From the NCBI RefSeq assembly GCF_041320595.1, contig NZ_CP166625.1:248001-312000 (forward strand): 64,000 nt of DNA. Direction: 5' to 3'. The translations under genes were made by a program, and so were the position numbers. The notes under the pieces were generated by a model that saw only the letters and a program-made list of their open reading frames with translations, ran no database searches and was not told the origin of the DNA. Below are positions 34,679 through 43,437 of this stretch, one piece after another (the first letter of the stretch is position 1; every line of letters starts with the position of its first letter). The stretch comes from Pleomorphomonas sp. PLEO. Lineage in GTDB: Bacteria > Pseudomonadota > Alphaproteobacteria > Rhizobiales > Pleomorphomonadaceae.

Positions 34679-36247
34679 ATGACCACAGACTTCAAGGAAA
34701 CGGCGCCGGTCGCAATTGCGCAGCGCGATCAGACCGATGAGGCCGGACCGATCCTGAGGCTTCAGGGCGTCGGTAAGCGCTTTCCGGGCGTGGTCGCCTT
34801 GCGCAACGTCACGTTTGAGATAGAGCGCGGCGAGGGCCACGTGCTGCTCGGCGAAAACGGCGCCGGCAAATCGACGCTCATTAATCTGCTCGGCGGTCTC
34901 TTCCCGCCTGATGAAGGAAGTATCTGGTTCAACGGCGCGCCCTATCGTCCGGCCTCGCCGCTCGAAGCGTTTTCCAAAGGCATCCGCGTCGTTCACCAGG
35001 AACTCAATCTCCTCTCCAACTTGACTGTGGCCGAAAACCTGCTGTTCGAGCAACTGCCGAGCCGGCGCGGTCTGGTCAATTTCCGCGAAATGAACCGGCG
35101 TGCCGCCGAACTTCTGGCAGAAGTTGGCCTCGACATTTCGCCTTCGACGGTGGTGAGCCGGCTTGGCGTCGCGCAGATGCAACTGGTGGAGATCGCCAAG
35201 GCGCTCGCCCACGAAAGCAAGTTGCTGGTGCTGGACGAGCCGACGGCGACACTGACCTCCAAGGAGGTCGACCGCCTGTTCGAGATCCTGCATCGCCTCA
35301 AGAAACGCAAGGTCACCACGCTCTACATTTCGCACCGTCTGCAAGAGATTTACGAGGTAGGCGACCGTGTCACCGTGCTGCGTGACGGCCAGCACGTGAC
35401 GACACGTCCGCTTCAAGGCCTCGGTATCCCCGACATCGTGCGTCTGATGGTTGGCCGTACCGTTGAGGATCAAGGCGTGTTCCGCGAGGACATCCAGCCC
35501 TCGGGCGAAGCGCTTGCCGTCGACAACCTTCGTTTGACCGAGACGAGCCCGCCGATCAGCTTTTCAGTGCGCAAGGGCGAAATCGTCGGCATTGCCGGCC
35601 TGGTCGGCAGCGGCCGGACCGAGGCGGTGCGCGCCATCTTCGGTGCCGACCCCAAGGCAGCCGGCACCATTCGCGTCGGAGGCCGCCCCGTCACCATCGC
35701 CTCGCCAAAGGACGCCGTCGCCGCCGGCATCTGCCTGATGACCGAGGATCGCAAGCAGCAGGGCCTGCTGCTCGATATGAGCTGCGCCGAGAACATTACC
35801 ATTACCGATCTGAAGCGCTTGTCGCGCCGGGGGCTGCTCGACCGCGCCGCCGAGAACGTTGCCTCCGAAAAGCTGGTTGCGAGCTTACGCGTCAAGACAC
35901 CGACCATCTTCCACAAGGTCGGCACTTTCTCGGGCGGCAACCAGCAGAAGGTGGTGATTGCCAAATGGCTCTATCGTGGCTCAAGCGCGCTGATCTGCGA
36001 CGAGCCGACGCGCGGTATCGACGTGGGCGCCAAGGCCGAAATCTACGAATTGATGGGGCGTCTCGCCGCCGACGGCAAGGGCATCCTCGTGGTGTCCTCT
36101 GATCTGCCGGAGCTGATGTCCATCTGCCATCGCATCCTGGTCTTCTCCAATGGGCGCATCGCCGGCGAGGTGCCGCGCGCCGAGTTCGACCAGAACCGCA
36201 TTCTCTCGCTTGCCTATGAGGAGTATGGACGTGCCCGAGGGAACTGA
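34679..36247 (+). CDS. Sugar ABC transporter ATP-binding protein (RbsA-type, two domains)
   Basis: A 522-residue tandem ATPase that energises sugar import. Domain 1 has Walker A GENGAGKST, a variant signature LGVAQMQLVEIAKAL and Walker B LLVLDEPTA. Domain 2 has the degenerate loop GLVGSGRTE, normal for RbsA, and signature FSGGNQQKVVIAKWL. Its last 23 bases overlap the permease gene. Works with the binding protein upstream and the permease downstream. Confidence 0.93.
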   Translation: MTTDFKETAPVAIAQRDQTDEAGPILRLQGVGKRFPGVVALRNVTFEIERGEGHVLLGENGAGKSTLINLLGGLFPPDEGSIWFNGAPYRPASPLEAFSKGIRVVHQELNLLSNLTVAENLLFEQLPSRRGLVNFREMNRRAAELLAEVGLDISPSTVVSRLGVAQMQLVEIAKALAHESKLLVLDEPTATLTSKEVDRLFEILHRLKKRKVTTLYISHRLQEIYEVGDRVTVLRDGQHVTTRPLQGLGIPDIVRLMVGRTVEDQGVFREDIQPSGEALAVDNLRLTETSPPISFSVRKGEIVGIAGLVGSGRTEAVRAIFGADPKAAGTIRVGGRPVTIASPKDAVAAGICLMTEDRKQQGLLLDMSCAENITITDLKRLSRRGLLDRAAENVASEKLVASLRVKTPTIFHKVGTFSGGNQQKVVIAKWLYRGSSALICDEPTRGIDVGAKAEIYELMGRLAADGKGILVVSSDLPELMSICHRILVFSNGRIAGEVPRAEFDQNRILSLAYEEYGRARGN

Positions 36248-37253
36248 AAGCGCCGGCGAGCGCAAGACGGCTACCATGTGGGACAACTTCCTGCGCATCT
36301 CGATGCGCGAGGCGGGCGTTGCCATAGCGCTGGTGATCATTGTTGTGTTTTTCTCGGCGACCGCGCCCTATTTCGCGACGCCTGAGAACTTCCTGAAGAT
36401 CTTCGTGCAAATTGCCATCAACACCGTGCTGGCAGCCGGCATGACCTTCGTCATCCTGACCGGCGGCATCGACCTGTCGGTCGGCTCGGTATTGGCGCTG
36501 TGCACGGTGGTGGGCGCCACCATCATGGTTCGCGAGGACCTGTCGCCCTGGGCGTCGATCCCGTTGGCACTCCTTGCCTGCATGGCCACAGGCGCGGCCT
36601 GCGGCGCCATCAACGGCTGGGTCTGCGAGAAATGGAAATTGCCGTCGTTCATCGTGACGCTCGGCATGCTCAACGTGGCGAGCGGCCTCGCCCGCGTGGT
36701 GTCCGATAACTCCACCATCACCGGCCTGCCGCAGCCCTTCGTCGACTTCGGCAACCAGATCTATTTCGGCGTCCTGCCCTCGATTTTCCTGATTGCGATC
36801 GTCGTCATCCTGATCGGCTGGTTCATCCTGCGCTTCACCGTATTCGGCCGCTTCATCTTTGCCATCGGCACCAACGAGGAGGCAGTGCGCCTCTCTGGCC
36901 ACAATCCGCGCGTCTTCAAGATCGCCGTATTCACGATCAGCGGGCTGACCGCCGGCATTGCCGCCATGGTGTTCCTGCTGCGCCTCAACGTCGGCAGCCC
37001 GATTGCCGGCATCGGCTATGAACTCAACGCCATCGCGGCGGTGATCATCGGCGGCACATCGCTATCGGGCGGCAAAGGCTCGATCATCGGCACGATGGTT
37101 GGCGCCTGCATTCTTCAAGTGCTGGCGACAGGCCTGCAACTGCTCGGTGCCGAGGACAACGTCAAACCGATCGTCATCGGCACGGTGATCGTGCTCGCCG
37201 TGGTGCTCGACACCTACCGCAACCGCCTGCTTCGTAATCTTGAAGCGCGCTGA
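36225..37253 (+). CDS. Sugar ABC transporter permease (RbsC-type)
   Basis: An inner-membrane permease with about ten helices and the family stretch MTFVILTGGIDLSVGSVLAL; the EAA-like region is FTISGLTAGIAAMV. The ATG at 36225 has GAGGAG only one base upstream; the in-frame GTG at 36231 has ideal spacing from the same GAGGAG and may be the real start. 342 residues from the ATG. A terminator follows 7 bp after the stop. Confidence 0.9.
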   Translation: MDVPEGTESAGERKTATMWDNFLRISMREAGVAIALVIIVVFFSATAPYFATPENFLKIFVQIAINTVLAAGMTFVILTGGIDLSVGSVLALCTVVGATIMVREDLSPWASIPLALLACMATGAACGAINGWVCEKWKLPSFIVTLGMLNVASGLARVVSDNSTITGLPQPFVDFGNQIYFGVLPSIFLIAIVVILIGWFILRFTVFGRFIFAIGTNEEAVRLSGHNPRVFKIAVFTISGLTAGIAAMVFLLRLNVGSPIAGIGYELNAIAAVIIGGTSLSGGKGSIIGTMVGACILQVLATGLQLLGAEDNVKPIVIGTVIVLAVVLDTYRNRLLRNLEAR

Positions 37254-37260
37254 CTGGTGG

Positions 37261-37290
37261 CCTGCTCCCGTCTGAAATGGGAGCAGGTTT
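37261..37290 (+). terminator. Terminator of the sugar ABC operon
   Basis: CCTGCTCCC pairs perfectly with GGGAGCAGG around a 9-base loop and is followed by TTTA. Confidence 0.75.
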
Positions 37291-37326
37291 ACGCCCTGGC
37301 CGTCAACTCGCGACGTCGTCATTGGC

Positions 37327-39219
37327 TCAGCCAGTCATAATCGCCTGTCTCATGGACCCCACCAAGGGAGGCGGAACGATATTGAAGGCCTCGGCAAAGT
37401 AGGACGACAACATCGGCTTTCCTAAAAGGTAACCCTGACCTTCGTTGCACCCTTGGCGCAAAAGACTGTCGCGCTCCGGCTCCCTTTCGATGCCCTCGGC
37501 GATCGTCTCCAGATCAAAGGCTCTCGCCATATCCAAAATAGCCCGAACCACCGAGGCGTCTTTCTTGGAGGTGAGCATGCCATCGACAAAGGAACGGTCG
37601 ATCTTGATGCGCGTAAGCGGATAGCGCTTCAGCAAGCTGAGCGACGCATAACCGGTTCCGAAATCGTCAAACGCAATTCCGACGCCATAGGCCCTGAGGT
37701 CTCGCAGCTTTTCCAGCACGACATCATCGTGATCCAGTACGATGTTTTCGGTGATTTCGAGCTCAAGGGAACCGGGAGGCAACCCATGCTTTTCAAGGGT
37801 GTCGATGACTTCCTTGGCAAAATCACTACTTCGGAACTGCGCGCCGAACAGGTTGACCCCCATGCGGAAGGCTTTCATGCCATTGCGCCGCCAAAGAGCC
37901 GCCTGAGCGCAGGCTTCGTCGAGAACCCATGACCCGACGGTCGCAGCCAGGGGACCGCGCTCAAGCGCCGGCAAAAAGGCGGCGGGTGCCAGAAGCCCGC
38001 GTATTGGATGCCGCCAGCGGATCAAGGCTTCCGCGCCGGTAAGCGCCCCGTCGCTCAAGCGAATTTGCGGCTGATAAACCAACAGGAATTCGCCTTCCTT
38101 GACTGCCCTGTGGATTTCCATGCCGTAGAGGCGCCGCGCCGCGGCCTCCATGCGAAGTGATGGTTCGAAAACAAGCGACCTGCCGCGCCGGTTCGTCTTC
38201 GCTCTGAACAGGGCAAGATCGGCGTTACCAAGCAGCTCCACAGGATTGTTCGTGTGAAGAGGGGCCAGCGCGACACCGCAACTTGCCGCGATGCGAATCT
38301 CCTGCCCATCAATGATGATCGGCTTGGCGATGGCGTCATTCACCTCGTTGGAAAATTCCAACGCCCGCTGCGGGTCGGTGACCTCATTCAGCAACAAGGC
38401 AAACTCGTCTCCACCGATCCTGGCCGCTGTTCCCGTATCTCCGACATAGGTCTCAAGCCGCTGAGCGACTTCCTGGAGAATGTGGTCGCCAACCGCGTGG
38501 CCCAAGGTATCGTTGACATCCTTGAAGCCATCGAGATCGATCATCACGACTGCGACGTCGAGGGGCCACGTCAGGGCCTCCTCCACCTGCCGGAAGAACC
38601 TGCCGCGATTGGCAAGGCCGGTGAGAATGTCGAAGTTGGCTAGCTTGTAAAGCTCCTTGGCATCGCCTTGATAGGCCGCGGCGTACCCAGGCGTACCCAA
38701 CCGGACGGCATGTTCGGCAGATACCTCGATGCGACGCAACTCAAGCCTGTCGGAAGCCATATTTGCCAGCTCGCGAAGGCGGCTCTGATCCTCCGGAGAG
38801 AAATCCGCGTGTGGCTTGCTATCGATCACGCAGAGGGCGCCGAGCGCCAAGCCATTGGGAGAGAGAAGCGGAACGCCGGCATAGAACCGGAGCCCGGCCG
38901 AGCCTGTTACCAGCGGGTTATCGTGGAACCGCTCGTCGACGGCTGCATCCGGAATGACCATCACATCGTCCTGAGCGATGGCGTGCGCACAAAACGACGC
39001 GTCACGGCTCATGTCGACTTCGCCAATACCGGTACTCGCAGCGAAGAACACATGATCGCTGCCGATCATGTTCACGGCAGAGACAGGCATGCCGAACATG
39101 CGCGCCGCAATCCGAACCACGGAGTCCAGACTGGGTAGCGGCTGTTCATCGGCCAGCCCGTATTCTGATAGCGCCTTCAGTCTCTCCACTTCCGTCGGCA
39201 ATATTGGAGGACACTTCAT
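37327..39219 (-). CDS. GAF-GGDEF-EAL cyclic-di-GMP protein
   Basis: A 630-residue soluble protein that may both make and degrade c-di-GMP. The N-terminal GAF domain spans about residues 25-165 (SFCAHAIAQDDVMVIPDA, FYAGVPLLSPNGLALGALCV). The GGDEF motif is intact (ARIGGDEFALL). The EAL domain begins GALTGAEALIRW and keeps ELEITENIV, FDDFGTGYASL and KIDRSFV, so phosphodiesterase activity is plausible. ATG 39219 is chosen because GAGG lies just upstream; ATG 39240 would add seven residues with a poor ribosome site. No membrane segment, so the GAF domain probably senses a cytoplasmic signal. Confidence 0.92.
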   Translation of the reverse strand: MKCPPILPTEVERLKALSEYGLADEQPLPSLDSVVRIAARMFGMPVSAVNMIGSDHVFFAASTGIGEVDMSRDASFCAHAIAQDDVMVIPDAAVDERFHDNPLVTGSAGLRFYAGVPLLSPNGLALGALCVIDSKPHADFSPEDQSRLRELANMASDRLELRRIEVSAEHAVRLGTPGYAAAYQGDAKELYKLANFDILTGLANRGRFFRQVEEALTWPLDVAVVMIDLDGFKDVNDTLGHAVGDHILQEVAQRLETYVGDTGTAARIGGDEFALLLNEVTDPQRALEFSNEVNDAIAKPIIIDGQEIRIAASCGVALAPLHTNNPVELLGNADLALFRAKTNRRGRSLVFEPSLRMEAAARRLYGMEIHRAVKEGEFLLVYQPQIRLSDGALTGAEALIRWRHPIRGLLAPAAFLPALERGPLAATVGSWVLDEACAQAALWRRNGMKAFRMGVNLFGAQFRSSDFAKEVIDTLEKHGLPPGSLELEITENIVLDHDDVVLEKLRDLRAYGVGIAFDDFGTGYASLSLLKRYPLTRIKIDRSFVDGMLTSKKDASVVRAILDMARAFDLETIAEGIEREPERDSLLRQGCNEGQGYLLGKPMLSSYFAEAFNIVPPPLVGSMRQAIMTG

Positions 39220-39555
39220 AGACCTCGCTCCCGAGCGCATTGATCAGAAAGCACCACGCCTGCGCGACTCTATGGTCGTACCTATTTATATCGCGTGCAT
39301 CCGCTTAAGGCTTTCAACGGCTGGTCCGTATGCTGATGAAACATCGCCCATCTCTCAAGTAGCGCAATGGTCCTATTGTCGGATCTCTTGATCGACGAAT
39401 GGTCCATCGATCGTCGGCGCCTCTGCTCGCGAAAGCCCGTCTCATTGCCAACAGGCTGGTGAGCGGCGCGAAAGCGGATCCGGCTCGCATGCGAGGGCAC
39501 ATTTCAGACGCACCATCAAAGCCGTGTCGCCGCAGAGCCAAACTTCAAAACAACC
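39220..39555. other. Intergenic region upstream of the GGDEF-EAL gene
   Basis: About 336 bp that must hold the promoter of the c-di-GMP gene on the minus strand and the end of the AraC-type gene transcript. I see no gene, terminator or clear operator in it. Confidence 0.5.
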
Positions 39556-40350
39556 TCAGCCCTCTCCGAGCCAGTCGCGCATGCGCAGCTTGCGGGGGGA
39601 CAGGCCGTATTGTCGCAGGATCAACCTGGAGAAATGGTTCGGCGTCTTGAAGCCGTTGCGATAGGCGACCTGGCTGATCGGCATGCCGGTGTGCCTCAGC
39701 ATGAAGGCGCCGCGCCGCACCCGGAGATTCCACAAATAGTCGAGCGCATTGACGCCATAGGCGGCGCGAAACAGCCGGTTGATGTGCTGTGGCGTCAAGG
39801 CAAAGGCTTCGCTGAGTTCGCGCATGCCGAGAGCCTGCTCGAGATTGTCTTCGAGATAGCGGCCGATCACGGTGACACGACTCTCGCCTTTCGGCGCACG
39901 ATCACCGGCCGCGCGGCGACCAACAATCTCCTGCGCCAATGTCTCAGCGAGACTTGCGACAAAATCAAGCATGCCGTCGCTGACGCGGAGTGGCAGCTCG
40001 GCACCGAGCCGAAACAGCGTCGAAGCCGCCTCTGACACCGCTATCACGCCATTGTGGACGCTCAGGCGCTGGACCAGCGCCTCACCAATCGACGGTCCTA
40101 GGCACTGACACCAGAACACGTCGCAGATATCATCGCCCCCATAGCGGTATTCGAGCTGTCGCCCAACGGCGACGAAAAAGATGGCCGGCGCAACGATGTC
40201 GTGGGATACGCCATCGGCAATGACCTCGACTTGTCCCGTGCGAAGGTGGACCATCTCGATCTGGCTGCCGTGTAGCGGGCCAAATCGCTCCCGATCCATA
40301 TAGCGGCTCTGGCCGAAAACAAACCTGAGTTCATCAGGGAATAATTTCAT
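39556..40350 (-). CDS. AraC family regulator divergent from adenine deaminase
   Basis: A 264-residue regulator with an N-terminal cupin-like sensor (MKLFPDELRFVFGQSRYMD...) and a C-terminal AraC DNA-binding domain: LGMRELSEAFALTPQHINRLF, then MPISQVAYRNGFKTPNHFSR and YGLSPRKLR. It is divergent from the adenine deaminase-nucleoside transporter operon, with a 205-bp shared region containing direct repeats. Likely activates that operon in response to a purine or nucleoside (inference). Confidence 0.87.
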   Translation of the reverse strand: MKLFPDELRFVFGQSRYMDRERFGPLHGSQIEMVHLRTGQVEVIADGVSHDIVAPAIFFVAVGRQLEYRYGGDDICDVFWCQCLGPSIGEALVQRLSVHNGVIAVSEAASTLFRLGAELPLRVSDGMLDFVASLAETLAQEIVGRRAAGDRAPKGESRVTVIGRYLEDNLEQALGMRELSEAFALTPQHINRLFRAAYGVNALDYLWNLRVRRGAFMLRHTGMPISQVAYRNGFKTPNHFSRLILRQYGLSPRKLRMRDWLGEG

Positions 40351-40396
40351 TCCAGATACCTTTGTTAGGCTAGGCCATGCTGAAGCAATCCAGAAA

Positions 40397-40414
40397 AGCC
40401 AAAATCAGCCAAAA
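40397..40414. promoter_or_regulatory. Direct repeats in the AraC/ade intergenic region
   Basis: AGCCAAAA occurs at 40397-40404 and 40407-40414, exactly 10 bp apart, on one face of the helix as expected for an AraC-type site. A second pair, GACAAGT at 40470 and 40489, lies nearer the deaminase start. Binding by the divergent AraC protein is inferred. Confidence 0.4.
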
Positions 40415-40555
40415 ATTAGGCAATTTCCGTCCCCTACGCCTGCCCACTCAATCAGCATGGTTCATTTGGGACAAGTATTCACTTTGAAGACAAGTTTGCT
40501 GCCTTGAGCCGCGTGCCTCTCTTGCGGCATTCTGCAAGAAAATCGGGAGGGCAGC

Positions 40556-42316
40556 GTGAGCCTCAAGCAACTGATCCGTGCCGGGCATGGCAGCGTTAAG
40601 TCGGACTTGGTGATTGCCAACGGCAAGCTTATCAACGTTGCCTCGGCCGAGATCTATCCGGCCGACGTCGCCATTAAGGACGGGCATATCGTCGCAATCG
40701 GTGATGTCAGCCATTGTATTGGGCCCAATACAGTCATCCACGATGCCAGCGGACGCTATCTTGCCCCCGGTCTTATCGACGGCCATCTCCACGTCGAGTG
40801 TTCCAAGCTATCGGTCACCAGCTTTGCCAAGCTGGTGGTTCCCTTGGGCACAACCTCGATCGTCTCGGGCCTCGACCAGATTCTGGTGGTTGCCGGCCTT
40901 GAAGGATCGCGGCATTTTCTCGATGAGGCCAACGCCAGCCCGCTGACCATTCACTGGGGTGCCCCCTGCAAGACGCCCTACACCATGCCACGCTCCACCG
41001 TCGGCCATTATTTCAGCCCGGCCGACCACCGCGTCGCTCAAGAGTGGCCGGAGTGCGTTGGTGTTTGGGAAACGGTGCGCGAATTCATCCAGGAAGAGGA
41101 CGCCGACGTCCTCGAAGCCCTGGAAATCGCGCAGAAGAACAAGCTGCCGGTCTTCGGCTGCGCGCCGATGTGCCGCGGCCACAAGCTGGCTGCTTATGCC
41201 AGCGCCGGCATTCGGCTCGATCACGAAAGCTACACCGTCGAGGAAACGCTGGAGAAGCTGCGCAACGGCATGTTCGTGGTCATTCGCGAGAGCTCGATCA
41301 GCCATTTCCTCAAGGAGAACATTCAGGTCGCGACCAAGCTGGCGCCCAAAGCGTCCCATCGCGTCAGCTTCTGCACCGACGATGTGGTGGCCACCGACGT
41401 TCTGAAGCGCGGCCACGTCGACAATATGGTTCGCATGGCGATCGCCGAAGGCGTGCCGCCGATCGAAGCGATCCAGATGGCAACCATCAATTCGGCCGTC
41501 GCCTATCGCATCGACCATAAGGTCGGCCTGATCGCGCCGGGGCGCCAAGCCGACATTCTCATCGTCGACAGCCCCGAAAGCTTCCATGTCAAAGAGGTGA
41601 TCGCCAAGGGCGAGCTGGTGGCGCGCGGCGGCAAGATGGTGAAGACGCTCGTCCCACCGCTTCGCCCGGCTTTCCTGACCGATACCATCAAGGCCAAGCC
41701 GGTGTCGGCCGCCGATCTCGAGGTTCGGTCCGACGCCGGTGCCGTCAAGGTGCTGGCCATGAACATGTCGCTCGACGTGCCCTTCGTGCGCAACCGGCGC
41801 GACGCGGTGCTGAAGGTCAGCGGCGGGATCGTCGCGCCGGATGTCGCCCAAGATGTTCTCTACGTCACGGTGGTCGAGCGCTACGGCAAGACCACCAACA
41901 GGCCGGTTGCCTTCGTATCGGGGTTCGGCCTCAAGCGCGGCGCCATGGCGACCTCGACGGCGCCCGATGACAACAACATCGTCTGCATCGGCACCAACGC
42001 CGCCGACATGGCGGTGGCCATCAACTGGATCATCGAGAAGGGCGGCGGTCAGGCCTTTGTCGAGGATGGCAAGGTGACGGTGGGCCTGGAGCTGCCGATC
42101 GGCGGCATCGTCTCGGACATCGATCCCGAGGAGATGGCGGTGAAGGAAGACGCGCTTGACGCGGCGGCCCGCGCTGCCGGCTGCACGCTCGAATGGCCGT
42201 TCATGAACATGTTCGTGCTGTCGATCACCGCCATTCCCGAATATGCGATTACCGATATCGGCGCCATTGATTGCGTCGGCCTCAAGGTGTTCGACCCGAT
42301 ACTTGAAAACATCTGA
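40556..42316 (+). CDS. ade: Adenine deaminase
   Basis: A 586-residue metal-dependent amidohydrolase that converts adenine to hypoxanthine and ammonia. The metal-binding HxH is in GLIDGHLHVECSK, where most relatives have IHIES; later family blocks are VFGCAPMCRGHKLAAYASAG, VSFCTDDVVATDV and GSNNIVCIGTN-like DDNNIVCIGTNAADM. The C-terminal domain (EEMAVKEDALDAAARAAGC) is complete. The start is a GTG with GGGAGGG 5 bp upstream. It is the first gene of an operon with a nucleoside-type ABC transporter, so it probably feeds imported purines into salvage or nitrogen use. Confidence 0.9.
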   Translation: MSLKQLIRAGHGSVKSDLVIANGKLINVASAEIYPADVAIKDGHIVAIGDVSHCIGPNTVIHDASGRYLAPGLIDGHLHVECSKLSVTSFAKLVVPLGTTSIVSGLDQILVVAGLEGSRHFLDEANASPLTIHWGAPCKTPYTMPRSTVGHYFSPADHRVAQEWPECVGVWETVREFIQEEDADVLEALEIAQKNKLPVFGCAPMCRGHKLAAYASAGIRLDHESYTVEETLEKLRNGMFVVIRESSISHFLKENIQVATKLAPKASHRVSFCTDDVVATDVLKRGHVDNMVRMAIAEGVPPIEAIQMATINSAVAYRIDHKVGLIAPGRQADILIVDSPESFHVKEVIAKGELVARGGKMVKTLVPPLRPAFLTDTIKAKPVSAADLEVRSDAGAVKVLAMNMSLDVPFVRNRRDAVLKVSGGIVAPDVAQDVLYVTVVERYGKTTNRPVAFVSGFGLKRGAMATSTAPDDNNIVCIGTNAADMAVAINWIIEKGGGQAFVEDGKVTVGLELPIGGIVSDIDPEEMAVKEDALDAAARAAGCTLEWPFMNMFVLSITAIPEYAITDIGAIDCVGLKVFDPILENI

Positions 42317-42375
42317 GCGGAACCGCCGTGGGTGCCGGTACCAAGTCCGGGACGGCAAAAAAGGGGAACGGAACC

Positions 42376-43389
42376 ATGAAACTCGCCTTCCTGGGGGCGG
42401 CTGCCCTCGCCTCACTGAGTCTTATCAGCGGAGCCGCGCAGGCCGGAGCGCCGACCAAGCTCGGCATCGGCATGATCCTCGCCACCGGCCCCGAAGCCGA
42501 CTGGGACGCCACGCTGCTGCGCGACATCGATACTGTTACCAAGGAGGCCCCGCACGGCCTCAAGATTACGACCAAACACGTTGACGGCGTCGAGGGCGAG
42601 AAGGCCAAGGACGCCATGGAACTGCTCGCCAAGTCGGGCAAGTACCAGGTGATCTGGGCGCATAGCTCCTATTCCGATCAGGTGAAGGCGCTGAAGGACA
42701 AATATCCGGACGTGCTGTTCGTGGTGGTCGGCTCGGGCAACGAGGGACTCGGTGGCAACGTCTATTATGACTACAAGCGGGTGCACGAACCGTCGTACCT
42801 GCTCGGTGTGCTGGCCGGCCGGCTGACCAAGTCGGATACCGTCGGCGTGGTCGGGCAGTTTCCCTCCGAGGACGTCAACGATCAGATCAACTCCTTCTTC
42901 GCCGGCGCCAAGTCGGTCAATCCCGACGTCAAGCGGAAGGTGGCCTTCATCGAGAGCTGGTACGATCCGGCCAAGGCTGAGCAGTTCACCAACGCGCAGA
43001 TCTCGGCCGGTGCCGACCTGATCTTCCAGCTCGCTGGCAGTTTCGAGACCTGCGAGAAGGCCAACATCAAGTGCTTCGGCAACTATGTCGACCAGGGCGA
43101 ACGGGCGCCGGCCTCGGTGGTCGCCTCCTCGCTGATCTCCTGGGAACCCGACCTCAAATGGGTGATCGACGCCTGGTACGATCATGCCGCCAACGGCAAG
43201 CCCTATGAGGGCAACGTCAAGGAGCGCTGGTTCTCGCAGGCCGAAGGCGGCAGCAGCCTTTCCGGCTACCACGCCTATGATGACAAGATCCCGGCCGAAG
43301 TGAAAACTGAAGTGAAGGGGCTCGAGGCCAAGATCAACTCCAAGGAGCTGGTTATCCCCGTCGACCTCGCGGTTCCCACTTCGGACTGA
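42376..43389 (+). CDS. BMP family ABC transporter substrate-binding protein
   Basis: A 337-residue periplasmic binding protein of the BMP/PnrA family, which binds nucleosides or purines. The signal peptide (LAFLGAAALASLSLISGAAQA) has no lipobox Cys, so it is soluble. Core blocks: VIWAHSSYSDQVKALKDKYP, PSYLLGVLAGRLTKSDTVGVVG, and YVDQGERAPASVVASSLISW. The ATG at 42376 has AGGGGA upstream. It follows ade by 59 bp. Confidence 0.9.
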   Translation: MKLAFLGAAALASLSLISGAAQAGAPTKLGIGMILATGPEADWDATLLRDIDTVTKEAPHGLKITTKHVDGVEGEKAKDAMELLAKSGKYQVIWAHSSYSDQVKALKDKYPDVLFVVVGSGNEGLGGNVYYDYKRVHEPSYLLGVLAGRLTKSDTVGVVGQFPSEDVNDQINSFFAGAKSVNPDVKRKVAFIESWYDPAKAEQFTNAQISAGADLIFQLAGSFETCEKANIKCFGNYVDQGERAPASVVASSLISWEPDLKWVIDAWYDHAANGKPYEGNVKERWFSQAEGGSSLSGYHAYDDKIPAEVKTEVKGLEAKINSKELVIPVDLAVPTSD

Positions 43390-43397
43390 CGCGGGAA

Positions 43398-43423
43398 GTG
43401 CCCGGCGAGCCAGCGCCGGGCAC
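43398..43423 (+). promoter_or_regulatory. Intercistronic hairpin after the BMP binding protein gene
   Basis: GTGCCCGGC pairs perfectly with GCCGGGCAC around an 8-base loop, with no T run. It parallels the hairpins after the two other binding-protein genes of this window. Confidence 0.6.
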
Positions 43424-43437
43424 CCATCCATCAGGAC

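Noticed and set aside
40808-42415. Minus-strand open frame of 535 codons across adenine deaminase
   Set aside because: Antisense shadow; the plus-strand protein has all family motifs and a good start.
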